Below are positions 10,384 to 21,550 of a DNA stretch of 64,000 nt, in pieces. The notes under the pieces are model-generated. The model was not told the DNA's origin. It worked only from the letters and a program-made list of their open reading frames with translations, and searched no databases. How positions within the stretch are numbered: position 1 is the stretch's first letter; each line of letters starts with the position of its first letter. The position numbers and the translations under genes are program-made. Origin of the DNA: Anaspis maculata (taxonomy: Eukaryota; Arthropoda; Insecta; Coleoptera; Scraptiidae); contig OX421962.1 of NCBI GenBank assembly GCA_949128115.1, positions 15,017,262-15,081,261 of the forward strand. The letters run 5' to 3'.

Positions 10384-12821
10384 TATATCAGCATGAAGCA
10401 ATTACATTATCTGTTTGTGGTGGCAGTGTTCTATAAATCTGGCAGTTCTGCATCAGAGAACCAGGAAACGTTGCCAGAAAGTTACTATGTCAAATTATTC
10501 ACTTTCTTGACCTTCCACCAACATGGAAGGGAAAGTATTGCAATCGTACAGAAAAGAAGTTTCGAGATTTCACCAGATATATCCATTTTGAGGTCCCCCA
10601 AGACAACTAGGACCATTTTCAGAATAATGTCTGTCTGTCTGTGATCTTCCACGATAACTGCCCAACTTTTGACCCGATCTACTTGAAATTTGGTATGCGG
10701 ACATTGTTGGTTCGTGGAATGAGCCCATTTGTTTTTGGTTCTCGTCTGTCAAACCGAACTGTCACTATCAACAAATGTCAGGAGCTATATCCCACGAACT
10801 CGACTTGTAGTGTGTCATTTGAAAGCCCTTGAAAAACTGTATTTGAATAATACTATTGAATATTGTACAACAAATAATAAAGAATGTTAAAGTTCAAAAA
10901 TTTACCGTTTAATTATTCAAAATCTATCAGATGGATTGGAACCAAATTTGACAGGAAGCAACACAACAAAAGGGTCAAATCAAGTCTGCAGTTGCAATTC
11001 GCCACCATTTTTCAGTCAGGCAATATGTATTTTCAAAATCCCTTCTAGCCATTGCCACCCGAGAGGGCCTTTCACCCGTGTTTTGACCAGGACGACTCGC
11101 TTTTGATGCAGGACTTCACTCAAAAATTCATTCCTGCTCGTGGATCGACTTTTTTCGAAAAATTCCGAATGATATCGAAAGTAGATTGAATTGAGCGTCA
11201 TGTAGACTCATTTTCAAAATCGAAACAGTTCCGGTTTTCCGACAGTAATCTTTTTTAAAAGGAATTTGCACATTCCGTGATTTTGAAAAAACTGCAGTAC
11301 AACCTTCGACATGCGGTGAGACCTCAGGTACGGCTCACAAAATATACATTTTGGGTGCAGATATGTGGGAAATGAAAGTTGGAGAAAAGGTTGAATAATT
11401 TTTGAAGGAAAAACTGCACACTTCCAACTTTTTATCCTGTATTATATATAGGATGTATGTATACAAACTTAAAAAAAAAAATTTGACAAGAGGTAACTGG
11501 TACTTGAACATTTTACAACTTTTTTTTTTCCAATTTCCTGGGAATTTTTCGGTTGAAAAAAGGAAAACCGACCTGGGTTTTTGAGACCGGACTTGAATGA
11601 TGGAGCTTAAAGTGAAGCCTTAATTGACGACTTTCACAGTATGATGATTTGTAATAAGATTTGAGGTTTCCTGTCAAAATTTTTAATTTCCCGCAAATTA
11701 TTCTGTCTTTCGAGGACGTTCCGAACAAAAATTTACATAGGTTCCTGAATAGGTACTAGTCGGGAAAAATTTGGGGTGACACAACCACAACCGATTTTTT
11801 TTTTAATCGTTTGGTTGTGCTCACATGACGTCTCCGCCAGGCTTTGCGTGTCTTTCTTCTGTTTTCCCCGCTTACTTGTGAAAGTGTCGTCCAAGTGATG
11901 TATTTTTAAAGGCGGCCCACCCCTTCAATATCTCCATTTCTACTTCCCAAAAAAATAGCTGCGCTTTCCCAGATTTCAACTCCTAAGAAGTAAGGTGGTT
12001 CGATGAGGGTTTTGGTCAATAGCTACGAGACAAGATGTTGCACGCCAATAGAAGGACGATGATTCAGACAACTTGCTGCAGACAGAAATCATTTCAATGT
12101 ACTTACCAAAATAAAATACCAATTATTTCAGCTTGTGTTCTTTTTACAACTTGAGCAAAGTGAATCTTCTTGCCCGCGTCAGGTTGACACAAGCAGGAAC
12201 CTGACATAGGTCTGCAAACAATCGGCATTTCTCCCACAGAAATTATTGACCACGTCCGCACCATGACCTCTGGTACCTCTGAAGGGATTTATCCTACTTA
12301 AACCCGATTATTTGTTCAGCCGCATCGTTTCGATCACCAAACAGTAAATATTGATGTTGATTGACACACTTGACTGTTCCCAGACGTTCACGTGGCAACC
12401 CGGTACTGTTCTTGGCGCCTTTATTCACTCGATTTGAACGGATAGACTGTGATAAGTTGAACTTCTATGTCCTTTCTTGGTGCCAAATATTTTTTTAATA
12501 TTTCTTGACCTGGACAGTACTTAGTTGATTGTATTTGTTCATGCATCGACCTACGCCAGTAAAATCGTATTTTGTAATTTTGTATAAGACTCCATTAGAT
12601 CGAATAATTTTTGACAAAGAACCAAACTGTATGCTATCTATTTTCAGTTGTAGTTAGTAATACTAAATTTTGAGAACTTTGGAAATTGACTCGACTTCCG
12701 GTTGCCGCACCTCTTCCTCGAAGTATCGGCCCGCGTCATCTCCACTAATTTCCATCTGTTCCGACAGTATTTCCACATCATTCGAACAATTTGCATTCAT
12801 TGCGTGGATTTTCTCTTCCAG

Positions 12822-13528
12822 GCTACCTGCAGCTGCTGGAGACGAAGCTGAAGTCCCTCAACTTTTCGATGCGCATGCGCCACCACAACCCGCGCTTCGA
12901 GGCCATAAAAGAATACAGCGAAACTCTCCAGACGAATCTCAACAGCCTGCTGAAGGCCAGAGCCCGCGTCGCCGAAAAACAGTACAACGTCCACAAGCTC
13001 CACGCCAACTACGGCCGCGTTTTCAGCGAATGGAGCGCCAACGAAAAGGAAATGGGCGACGCCTTGCAAAAAACCGGCCACTACTTGGACTCCCTGGCCT
13101 CCAGCATCGACACCGGCCTCGAGGACGAAGAGCTGCTCGCCGATCAGCTCAAAGAATACCTGTTCTTCACCACGAGCCTGCAGAACGTCTGCAAAAATTA
13201 CGAGCTGCTGCAGCTGCAGCTGGAGGCGGCCGAAGACAACGTCGCCAGTAAAAACGTGGAGAGGAACAAGGCGCAGCAGGGCAAGACGGGTCTGATGTCG
13301 CGCCTGTTCGGCGCCGTCGACACGGACGAAGTCAGGGAACTGAAGGTCAATTTGCTCGATCAGCAGATCCAGGAGGGGGCGGCTGCCGTCAGCACGGCCA
13401 AGAGCAATCTCGGCGAGTTCTCGAGCAAGGCGCTGGAGGACATCGAGAGGTTCCAGAACCAAAAAGTGGTGGATCTGAAAGAGACGCTAGGGAATTACGC
13501 ATTCCTACAACTGAAAACTGCCAAAAAG
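12822..13528 (+). CDS. Snx4: Sorting nexin 4, exon 4 (BAR domain)
   Basis: This 707-nt exon follows acceptor TCTTCCAG at 12820-12821 and completes the split Gly codon from exon 3 (GYLQLLETKLKSLNFSM). It encodes the helical BAR region with long amphipathic helices (EYSETLQTNLNSLLKARARV, LLDQQIQEGAAAVSTAKSNL) that dimerises and senses membrane curvature. Exons 1-4 add up to 400 codons, against about 450 aa for human SNX4, so a short C-terminal exon may be missing. Either AAAAAG|GTACCA at 13529 is a donor to an exon I could not find, or translation simply reads through to VPIL and stop at 13543. Codon use is GC-rich compared with the flanking DNA. Confidence 0.92.
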
Positions 13529-14735
13529 GTACCAATTCTTTAAACGTTTGCCACAAAAAGAGAACCATCACGTTATACTACTTGTACTAGCGTTAACAAG
13601 AAAAAACCCTCGCAGTTTGAATTCATAAACACAATCGACGTAATTGTCGTGGAAAATTCTAACGGGGGGTAGGGGGAGAATTCTCGGTAGATCACCCTTG
13701 TTTCCCTAATTTTGTATAAACATTCTTATTTTCCAGCTGAATTTCAAAAATTGTCATGAGACTGGAACGTCATCTTGTCTGGTATGATTATACTTATTTT
13801 CTAGCTAAATTTCAAGATGTCGCCGTCACCTTGGCCGCCATATTGAAATCTCTTATTAGTGAAACGATTTCCATGAAACTTGGAAATTACCCTTGTTTAG
13901 TACAATAATTCTGATTCTCAAGCCGAATTTCATGATTCTGTCGCTATTTTGGCCGCCATATTGAAATTTTTGTCCAAATGACTTGAACTTGAATTTTCCT
14001 ACCTTGACCTGACCTGACCTCATGTATTCTGTATGCAACTTTGGTGAATCTTGGATTATCTGGATGACCTATCAAAGCAACAGGCAACGCGATTTATCCC
14101 CACATCTGAATTTCTACTGCATTTTTGAAGAAAACTTCAATTTTCTTGACCTGACTCGACCTGACCTGTTATAAAGCAACAAATAACACGATTCATTTCC
14201 ATAATTATGTAGAACTGTTGACAAATTTCCCACGTGCTACTTTGATAAAAACTTGAGTTTCTTTGACCTGACTCGACCTGACCAGTGCAGAACTAAAACC
14301 AACTCGATTCATTCCCAATAAATATTTTCTGCATGCTATTTTGAAGAAAACCCAATTTGGTTTGACCTGACCTGTCTTGATGTGGAGCAACAATTACACG
14401 ATTGGTCCCCATTTGATGTTTTGTGCCTGAAATTTGATTGAAAAGCCAAAATTTTCCGACCTGATTTGATGTAGAGCAGGAATTACATGATCCGTTCTCA
14501 TGAAAAATTTCCTGCGTGCAGTTCTGATAGAAGCTCAAATTCTTCTGACGTGACCCGACCTGACCTGATGCTGAGCAACAAATAACACCCTGTATTTTGA
14601 AGAAAACTCAATTTTGTACGATCTCACCTTGATGTAGAGCAGCTAACCCCAATAGATGTTCTCCGCATGAATTTTGATAAAAGCTCCATTTTTAGCGCAC
14701 TTCTCCAAACGGGAAGGCGCTTTTGTCCTCGCTTT

Positions 14736-14783
14736 GTCCGTCCGTCCGTCCGTCCGTCCGTCCGTCCGTCCGTCCGTCCGTCC
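14736..14783. repeat. (TCCG)n microsatellite
   Basis: About twelve uninterrupted TCCG tetramers. The encoded Ser-Val-Arg-Pro repeat in one frame is an artefact. Confidence 0.9.
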
Positions 14784-14823
14784 CCGCATCTAGTCCTAGA
14801 CGAAAAGGTTTTTGCGAAATTTT

Positions 14824-15480
14824 TTTACTCCATTGGGTAGCTCATGACCTTGTATCCCGAACCAAGAAAAATCTTGACGAAATAATAATAAACAATGACA
14901 ATAATAACAATTTAGTGTGACGCGGCATCGCCGTTGAATGCTGCATTTCAGAAGCCGGCCTGATCTCGAAAGTTATCACATGCGAGGAAGTACCCGATCT
15001 TATCATTTTACCATAATACATATGCGGAGTTATATTTAGAGGATGATTTGAACTTTATTTTAATGAAAATTTCACATCGGTGCGAGGTGCCGATTAGTAG
15101 TTATTAATTTTTGAACATGACTCCGAAACTACGGCTCGGCCGCAAATGATTTATTCGTTGCTTGCTGGTGCTTGATATCCTTTCCTCCGAACAAAACGAA
15201 ATTCAATACAGAAAATATTTCAACTCGAATGGGTAGCTCATGGCCTTGGTACGCGAATCAAGAAAAATGTTGCCGAAATAATCATGAACAATTACAAAAA
15301 TAACACTTTGGTGTAGGGCGGCTTCGCCGATCAAGTGCTGGCATTCGCGGTAAGATGTAGAAAGTTGCGATATGCAGGCAACTACAATTTCTTAATGAAA
15401 TACATCACTGCATGTACGGCATTATATTTAGAGAACAGTTTGAACTTTCTTTTGACAAAAACCCCACTTCGATCCGACCG
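14824..15480. repeat. Two diverged direct copies of a ~300-bp repeat
   Basis: TGGGTAGCTCATGACCTTG, then AATCAAGAAAAAT-like sequence, AACAATGACAATAATAAC, a GCGGC(A/T)TCGCCG motif and TTTGAACTTT occur in the same order at 14,835-15,060 and 15,228-15,450. Confidence 0.6.
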
Positions 15481-15839
15481 TTAGGTCAATTGTTATCGAT
15501 TTTTGAAAACGGCCGCAAAGCCACGGCTCGGCGCATATTACACGACCCTACAAATTTAAAATCAGACGTGCCGAAATAGTAATTGAACATTTTGAAATAG
15601 CCAATACTAGGTACCTGAAGGATAATGGCACTCAAATTACGAAACATGTTCGCTCAATAACAAAAAAAAAGTAGGTAGGTATCACTAAAAATCATGTGAC
15701 AAGGCTACCATTTTTTCGGTTTTTCGATAAAAAAGAAATGTTCCAATTCAAAAGTGAACCCGATATTCGTGTTCAGGAGGTCGAAATCAGTTGGAGCACA
15801 TTTTTTTATATAAGTAACAGAATGACGCTTATGTGGCCG

Positions 15840-15842
<3 letters not shown>

Positions 15843-15886
<44 letters not shown>
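15843..15886. repeat. (TGTC)n microsatellite
   Basis: Eleven uninterrupted TGTC tetramers ending in TCCGAG. Confidence 0.9.
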
Positions 15887-17600
15887 CGAGTCCGTGCAGA
15901 AATTAAGACGCTGTACTCCTTCTCGAGAATTGAAACAAGAGTCTTGGAACTTTTTTCCGATTAATAGCTGATGTCTCCAAGGGTGGCCAATGGGCACTAT
16001 TTTTGTTATCCATACATCGTTATCATTATTCTCAAAAAACAGAGATCTCCTGTGCACTTTGATGAAGTCGAACTTCTCCTCGGGAAATAAAGCTACAGCC
16101 GTTGAAGATTGAACTTTATCCGGTGGATAGCTTGATGATGATTGGGATGATTGGATGATTGCCCCACCATCTTGGCCGCCATATTGAAATCTCTTATAAG
16201 TGGAAAGATTTTCATGAAACTTGAGAGTTACGCTTGTCTCGTACGATCATTCCTATTTTCAAGCTGAGTTTCATAATTCTGCCGCCATCTTGGCCGCCAT
16301 ATTGAAATCTCTTGTTAGTGGAACGATTTTCATGAAACTTGGAACTTACCCTTGTCTAGTACGATCATTTTGATTTTCAAGCCGAATTTCATGATTCTGT
16401 CGATATTTTGGCCGCCATATTGCAATTTTTTGCCCAAGACGGTAGAACCCTAATCACTTAACATCTTGCGTTCACTAATCCTCCAAAAAGGAAGTGCGCT
16501 ACTGAGCCTCATGCCCATGAGGCATATTCGCTTGTTTCGACCTGACCTGACATCATTCAACCTGACCTGAGGTAGAGCAGAAATTACACGATTCGTTCTC
16601 ATGAAAAATTTTGTGCGTGTTGTTTTAATAGAAACTCTCAAATTCTTTCGACCCGACCCGACCAGACCTGATGAATAACACGATTATTTCCGATAAAAAG
16701 ACTTCTACGTGTAATTTTGAGTAAAACTCAATTGTGTGTGACCTCTGGCCTGTCTTGATGTAACGCAACAATCACACAGTTTGTTCCCATTCAATGTTTG
16801 GTACCTGAATTTTGAATTAAAAGCTTACGTTTGGCATTATCCTCCGTAAATCTCACTAACCTGACCTAATGTAGAGCAGTAAATAACGCGATTCATTGAT
16901 CATTGTCATGAAAATGCTGCATACAATTTTGAAAACTGTTCTACCTGACCTGACTTGACCAGACCTGACCGGACCTGACTTGACCGGACCTGACCGAACC
17001 TGACCCGACCGAACCTGACCCGACCGAACCTGACCTGACATGATGTAACGTACAGAATAACACGATTCGTTCTTTTGAAAAGATTTCTAGATACAGTTTT
17101 GAAGAAAACTGCAAAAATTATGATTCGACTCCATAAATATTTCCCAAGTGCAACTTTGAGAAAATCTATTTTTTTTATTTGACTTAATGTAGAAAAGCAA
17201 TCACACGATCTGCTTTTATTAAACATTTCTTCATGCTGTTTTGATAAAACGCCTTATCTCCCTGACCTTTTTTTTTTTCAAGGGGAGAATGCGTTACCGC
17301 ACTGAGTGTGGGGCTCTCGTCGTAGCATCCTGTTACCGAGTACCCACTAAAAACCCTTTGTGCCAGAGGTTAACCCTCTCTCCCTGACCTGACCTGGCCT
17401 GACCTGACCTAACCTGACCGGATTTAAAACAAAAAATAACACGGTTTGTTTCCGTAGAAAGTTTTTCGCTTGCTATTTTGAGTAAAACTTGAAATCCGCA
17501 CCATCTTGGCAGTTGTAATATCGTGTTATGTAAATCTAAATTCTGTTGAATTGTCACCAAATCACATCCCACTGGCAATGCATAGGGCTTTTAAAATCTT

Positions 17601-18863
17601 GGCAGTCCTTCGCGTTCTCTTCTTTACAAAATGCATCGCTACTGGACTTTAACATTTGAAAATTATTAAACAAAGCTCTCCGACTACCACAACATCAGAC
17701 GGTCTAACCGAACAACTGCACAGACACGTGTTTCGCCCCTACTGGGGGCTCATCAGTGCGCAGGCGTGATCAGCTCAACCATCCGATTTGAAAATTAGTT
17801 TTTCCAAAATCACCAAGCCTGATCCAATCTACTGGTATTATTATGCAGTATATTGCAATAATTCTTACTGAAACCTTATTCCTCTAGCCCCTATAAATGT
17901 GACCTCATTATATTTTCAACCAACTTGAAAGTTTTCTGCAATATAAAAATGGAAATGGTCTCTTATGTCTCGTAGACAGGGTAGTTAAGATAATCAAGGC
18001 TCATTTCAGAAACGTATAATATTGATTCATAATGAGAGCAAAATAATTGAACCCTGTACGAAAAAGGATTGTGCGAGTATGAAACTCTTTTTTTTCCTCG
18101 AGGTCGTAATTAAAAATCTATGGTTTTTCGAACTTGAAAAAAATTGGCGTTTTTTTTTCTTCAGTTCACTTTTTTGCTCTATGACTTAATTCGGGAGTTA
18201 TAGGTCAATAAAAGTACGAAATCGGTTCTCCCACAATCCACGAATGAAGGGGGAGGGAGGGTGGGAGGTCGTAGTGTAGTGTTTTGGCAGGAATAGTTGT
18301 GTCAAATTTGTTGTTTCTATCATCGCAAAACACTAGTACTTCATTCGTGAAAAATCACTTGTATTTCGGTAATAACGTGGTGGCTCTTTTTCGGTTCTGA
18401 CGGTTTCAAAATAATACCAACATGCGACTTCATGTTAAATGGATCGTGTTGGGATCTCAAAAACGGTCAAAGATACCTTGCATTTTTTAAGTACATAGTA
18501 AAATTGGGAAAATGTAATTTTTGTGAGGGGGAGCTATTGTGAATAATCTCGTGCGCAAGCTCGGCTTGCCGCATCTAGTCTCAAGACGTCAACACCAAAT
18601 AGCGTGGCTCATAATAAAACAAGGTGGCGCCCGAGTATTCTCACTAGCAAGTTGGTATATCGCGTGTAGAACGGGTAAAATTTGCATATCTGACCGTTTA
18701 CAGAATCTCAACATTGATTGACATTTAAAATAAGGTCACCTTAACCAGAATCTTTCTTACATGCCATTTTTGTAGGGTCTGCAAACTTGGACTCAAATAC
18801 GTGATTGTTTGGAAACCATTCCATAATTTATTATTATTATTTCTCACTTAATTCTCGATTATA
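17601..18863. other. Non-coding stretch
   Basis: It holds a small hairpin in ACACGTGTTTCGCCCCTACT (GCCCC-TACTG-GGGGC stem, ~17,735), a phrase found in dispersed insect repeats. I see no gene. Confidence 0.4.
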
Positions 18864-19131
18864 CGGGGTGTTTTTCAAGAGCTACAAACTACTTGTTTTT
18901 TCAAATCTCTACTCTTTCTATAAATACTAATCTCTTCATCGCTCCTTTCCCAACTCTTGCCTTTCCATTATTGGCCACACAGGCCATTTATCATTATAAA
19001 AAAATCTATGTAGATTAGGAGCTTCGGGAAAAGTCTTGCAAAATAAGTTTATTTTTCAATTTTAGAACATTTTTAGTTCTGCAAGATGTTGTACCAGCTG
19101 TGCCCTATTATATCTCTTGAAAAACACCCTG
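18864..19131. mobile_element. 268-bp MITE, TIR C(G/A)GGGTGTTTTTCAAGAG, TA TSD
   Basis: The left CGGGGTGTTTTTCAAGAG and right CTCTTGAAAAACACCCTG are inverted copies, with TA on each side (18862-18863, 19132-19133). It has no coding capacity and belongs to the same end type as the other CAGGGTG elements here. Confidence 0.75.
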
Positions 19132-19790
19132 TATTTTTAAATGTTGTTGTACCTAAATGTATTTATTATAAACGTCCTTGTAAAGTAATTAAGTATTATT
19201 GTAAGCACTACTCTTGTACTATTGTAAAGTTTTCTAATGTTGTAGCTTTGGTTACTCATCGACATCATCATCAAATGCTCTTAACAACAAATTAAACGGG
19301 CTGTAAAATACTCTTAAATAAAATATATTAATATATTATTATAATAATACACGAAGGCAGTGATTTGTACCAGGTGCAGAGGTTATTTTTTATCTGTTTG
19401 TTTGATTTTTGTATGAATGGCCATAAGCCGGAATTCTCAGACGATTTAAATCTCGAATCAAATAAAAAAAAGTAGGTACCTACAGCAGTAAACTTGAGCA
19501 ATAATAAACGTTACAGGATTTTGGGGCTTGAAGTTGAATCAGTACCGAAAAGATCACTGAACTAGGGATTGATATTGCATATTAATAGGAATAAGTAGGT
19601 ACAAATGAACCGACAAGTGGCGAGAGAACGTGAGGCGAAGTGAAGGAGATTTGGCTTTTTTCAAGTTCTTATTCCATGCAACAATTTAAAATATCTTTTA
19701 GCAAAAATCGAAAGATTCGAAGAAGATCTGTAGGCTTTTCAGAGAGACGAGAATGCCTACAAGAAGACACAACAAGTAAAAAATAATTAA

Positions 19791-19796
19791 TTTATT
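19791..19796 (-). terminator. Poly(A) signal AATAAA for the small membrane-protein gene(s)
   Basis: TTTATT on the plus strand equals AATAAA on the minus strand, 145 nt downstream of the 84-aa ORF. No other minus-strand AATAAA was noticed between the two small ORFs. Confidence 0.5.
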
Positions 19797-19939
19797 AACA
19801 GTCATAGAATTTCTTTTCATTATCTAGTAATAATAAGGTCGGTACAAAACACTTTTCTACAATCTCTAATGATGCAAAATTAACAATAATAGGTACACAT
19901 ACACTTTTGATTATAAAAGCGATTATCTACAAAATTCCG

Positions 19940-20194
19940 TCAAATTGTCTTCTTGTCTTCGACGACAGCACTAGCGGCGGCTTCATCGAGTTTGTCTTTT
20001 TCGTCGACAGGATTGTCCAGCGGCTTAGTGGCAGCTTCAGCTTGGGTTTCGTTTTCCTTCTGCAGATGTTGTGGCAACCAAAAACAAGCATAAACAAGTT
20101 TAACAAACACCCAAGCCAGAAAGGCCAAGCCTAAGTACGAGCACGAAGACATGATCATTTTGAAAACATCCACAGAGACTTTTTGGGAGCGCAT
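19940..20194 (-). CDS. Small single-pass membrane protein, 84 aa, acidic C-tail
   Basis: The ATG is at 20194 in a good context (CGAAAATGC). The protein starts MRSQKVSVDVFKMIMSSC, has one transmembrane helix (YLGLAFLAWVFVKLVYACFW, residues ~20-39) and ends in a hydrophilic Glu/Lys/Ala-rich tail. A minus-strand AATAAA lies at 19796-19791, about 145 nt past the stop, giving a compact 3' UTR. Codon use is GC-rich compared with the flanks. I do not recognise the family. It may be the second ORF of a transcript that starts upstream at 20628. Confidence 0.6.
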   Translation of the reverse strand: MRSQKVSVDVFKMIMSSCSYLGLAFLAWVFVKLVYACFWLPQHLQKENETQAEAATKPLDNPVDEKDKLDEAAASAVVEDKKTI

Positions 20195-20400
20195 TTTCGT
20201 GGTGTGCGTTAAAACCGGAAGCTCGTCGCTCTACTCTCTGCTCTGTAGCGGACACAAAAATATTAATAACTTGACAACGTCGCCGTTGGATTACAACAAA
20301 TAAAAATCAATAATATTGAAAGAAGACATATGGGAGGTATATTATTTTTCGTGATGATAGAAAATGAACAAATGTGAGCGTGTGCGATGCAATTTGAAAT

Positions 20401-20628
20401 TCATACCGTCGAGGATTCCTCGCCGGAAGTGATGCACTTGTCTTGGCGTTTTTCGATTTCCTCTTGCATCCTTCTCAGGCCGTCTTCTATCACCGTCAGG
20501 TTGTTCCTCAGCTGTCTTCGTCCTTTCACGAACCGGCTGAGGAACCAAATGCACACGAAGAGGCAGAACGCGAGCCACAGGCTGATGCCCATTTTGAAAT
20601 TTTCGCTTGTGCCACCTTCTTCGGACAT
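20401..20628 (-). CDS. Small membrane protein with coiled-coil tail, 75 aa
   Basis: The ATG is at 20628 with a strong context (CAGCCATGT); an upstream TTG extension is not supported. The sequence is MSEEGGTSENFKMG, then one transmembrane helix (ISLWLAFCLFVCIWFLSRFV), a basic KGRRQLRNN and a charged helix (IEDGLRRMQEEIEKRQDK). The last codons contain a possible donor (ACG|GTATGA at 20406). With acceptor CTACAG at 20243 it would make a 164-bp intron, end the protein at SSTSRE and place the neighbouring 84-aa ORF on the same mRNA. The family is unknown to me. Confidence 0.6.
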   Translation of the reverse strand: MSEEGGTSENFKMGISLWLAFCLFVCIWFLSRFVKGRRQLRNNLTVIEDGLRRMQEEIEKRQDKCITSGEESSTV

Positions 20629-21280
20629 GGCTGGTGGCGGGACGGCGGCGCGGTGCCTTCTCAACGTATTTTACAGAATGAAACGGGACATTGGAAGTAC
20701 ACGTACATGTAGAAAAAGGTCAATAGTGATGCAAAATTAATCCGGCTCGTAAATGATCGATTCATTTTCTCCCGTCCATCCAGGATGCGGCGCGTTCATT
20801 TAATTATGATTACGTTGGGTCAGGCTCTGGTTAAATATTCATGGATAAAAGTCAGACGTCCGCAGAGGGGTGCTATAGTAGGTAGGCTAGTAATAATAAT
20901 AAGAATAATAGTAAATGAACATCAACGTTCAGATTTATTCCATAATTAAACAAGGGCAATAAACGGGGTTTCCTCTGTGTGAAATTTTTATTAGGTAACC
21001 TACTTAATTCTCTACACACTTATAAGTTAGGTAGGCTTGCTTTGATTTTCATGTTGGGTTTTCCAAAAAAAAATCTTATCATTTAAAAAGCAAACATATA
21101 ATTCTTTGAATAAAATGAGAATAATGGAAGACAAACTGTGCATTCATTGTTAATTGAACAATAATAGGAATTGCAAACAATACACGTCACTTAATCGTGT
21201 TTGGATTAACGTTGATGATGGTTCCCAAGGCGAGACAATCCAAGTAATAATAAGTGGGTACCTATACCTTTCTTGTAATT

Positions 21281-21421
21281 TCCTACCTACATATGTCGTG
21301 TGATCAAATGAATTCCTTATTCAGACAGGCTGGTGTTCTAGCCAAACTCAGCTTCGCACCCTTGAATTTGGCCAGGTCACAGCCTGACTAAATTAAGAAT
21401 TAATTTGATCATATGATAGGT
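21281..21421. repeat. Short hairpin repeat
   Basis: TACCTACATATG...GATCAAATGAATTC...TCAGACAGGCTG pairs with CAGCCTGACTAAATTAAGAA followed by TTTGATCATATGATAGGTA. The imperfect palindrome is about 140 bp. It is non-coding. Confidence 0.5.
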
Positions 21422-21550
21422 AACTGCCGTGTGAATTCAGTCAGGAAAGAGACGATTGGACTATTTATCAAGAACGGGTATTTAGAACAATATTCCACTG
21501 CTAACAAAATTAGCTGAGACAAAATACAGGTATAGCAACGTTTATATTGT

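Larger units (their letters stand above)
7554..12821 (+). other. SNX4 intron 3, filled with MITEs
   Basis: The intron runs from GTAAGC to TTCCAG, 5,268 bp. Besides the TIR elements listed separately it holds a C(10) run at ~7729 and a G(12) run at ~10069. From ~10630 to 10830 there is a TCTGTCTGTCTG-led repeat with CACGATAACTGCCCAAC and TTGAAATTTGGTATGC, a wording common in dispersed insect repeats. From 10,850 to 12,780 I see no gene. Confidence 0.7.
13529..17600. repeat. Degenerate repeat field with TGACC pentamer runs
   Basis: Between ~13,990 and 17,430 units of roughly 100-130 bp recur. Each has a TGACC/CTGACC run, then GATGTAGAGCA, then ACACGATTCGTTCCCAT, then TTTTGAAGAAAACTC-like sequence. 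The densest run is 16,940-17,040 (TGACC/CGACC). Interspersed copies of CGCCATCTTGGCCGCCATAT lie at ~13,815, 13,950, 16,170, 16,285 and 16,410. ORFs on the minus strand translate only the pentamers. No gene is seen. Confidence 0.6.

Noticed and set aside
12797..13462. 221-aa minus-strand ORF and 193-aa plus-strand ORF overlapping SNX4 exon 4
   Set aside because: Shadow frames of a GC-rich coding exon; the SNX4 frame is supported by splice sites and family motifs.
14723..14920. ORF with Ser-Val-Arg-Pro repeats
   Set aside because: It translates the TCCG microsatellite; no other support.
16856..17226. Minus-strand ORFs rich in Ser-Gly-Gln-Val-Arg
   Set aside because: They are translations of the TGACC pentamer array.
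17727..17760. Hairpin in ACACGTGTTTCGCCCCTACT as a terminator or LTR end
   Set aside because: The phrase is typical of dispersed insect repeats, and no TG...CA boundary, primer-binding site or second copy was found nearby.
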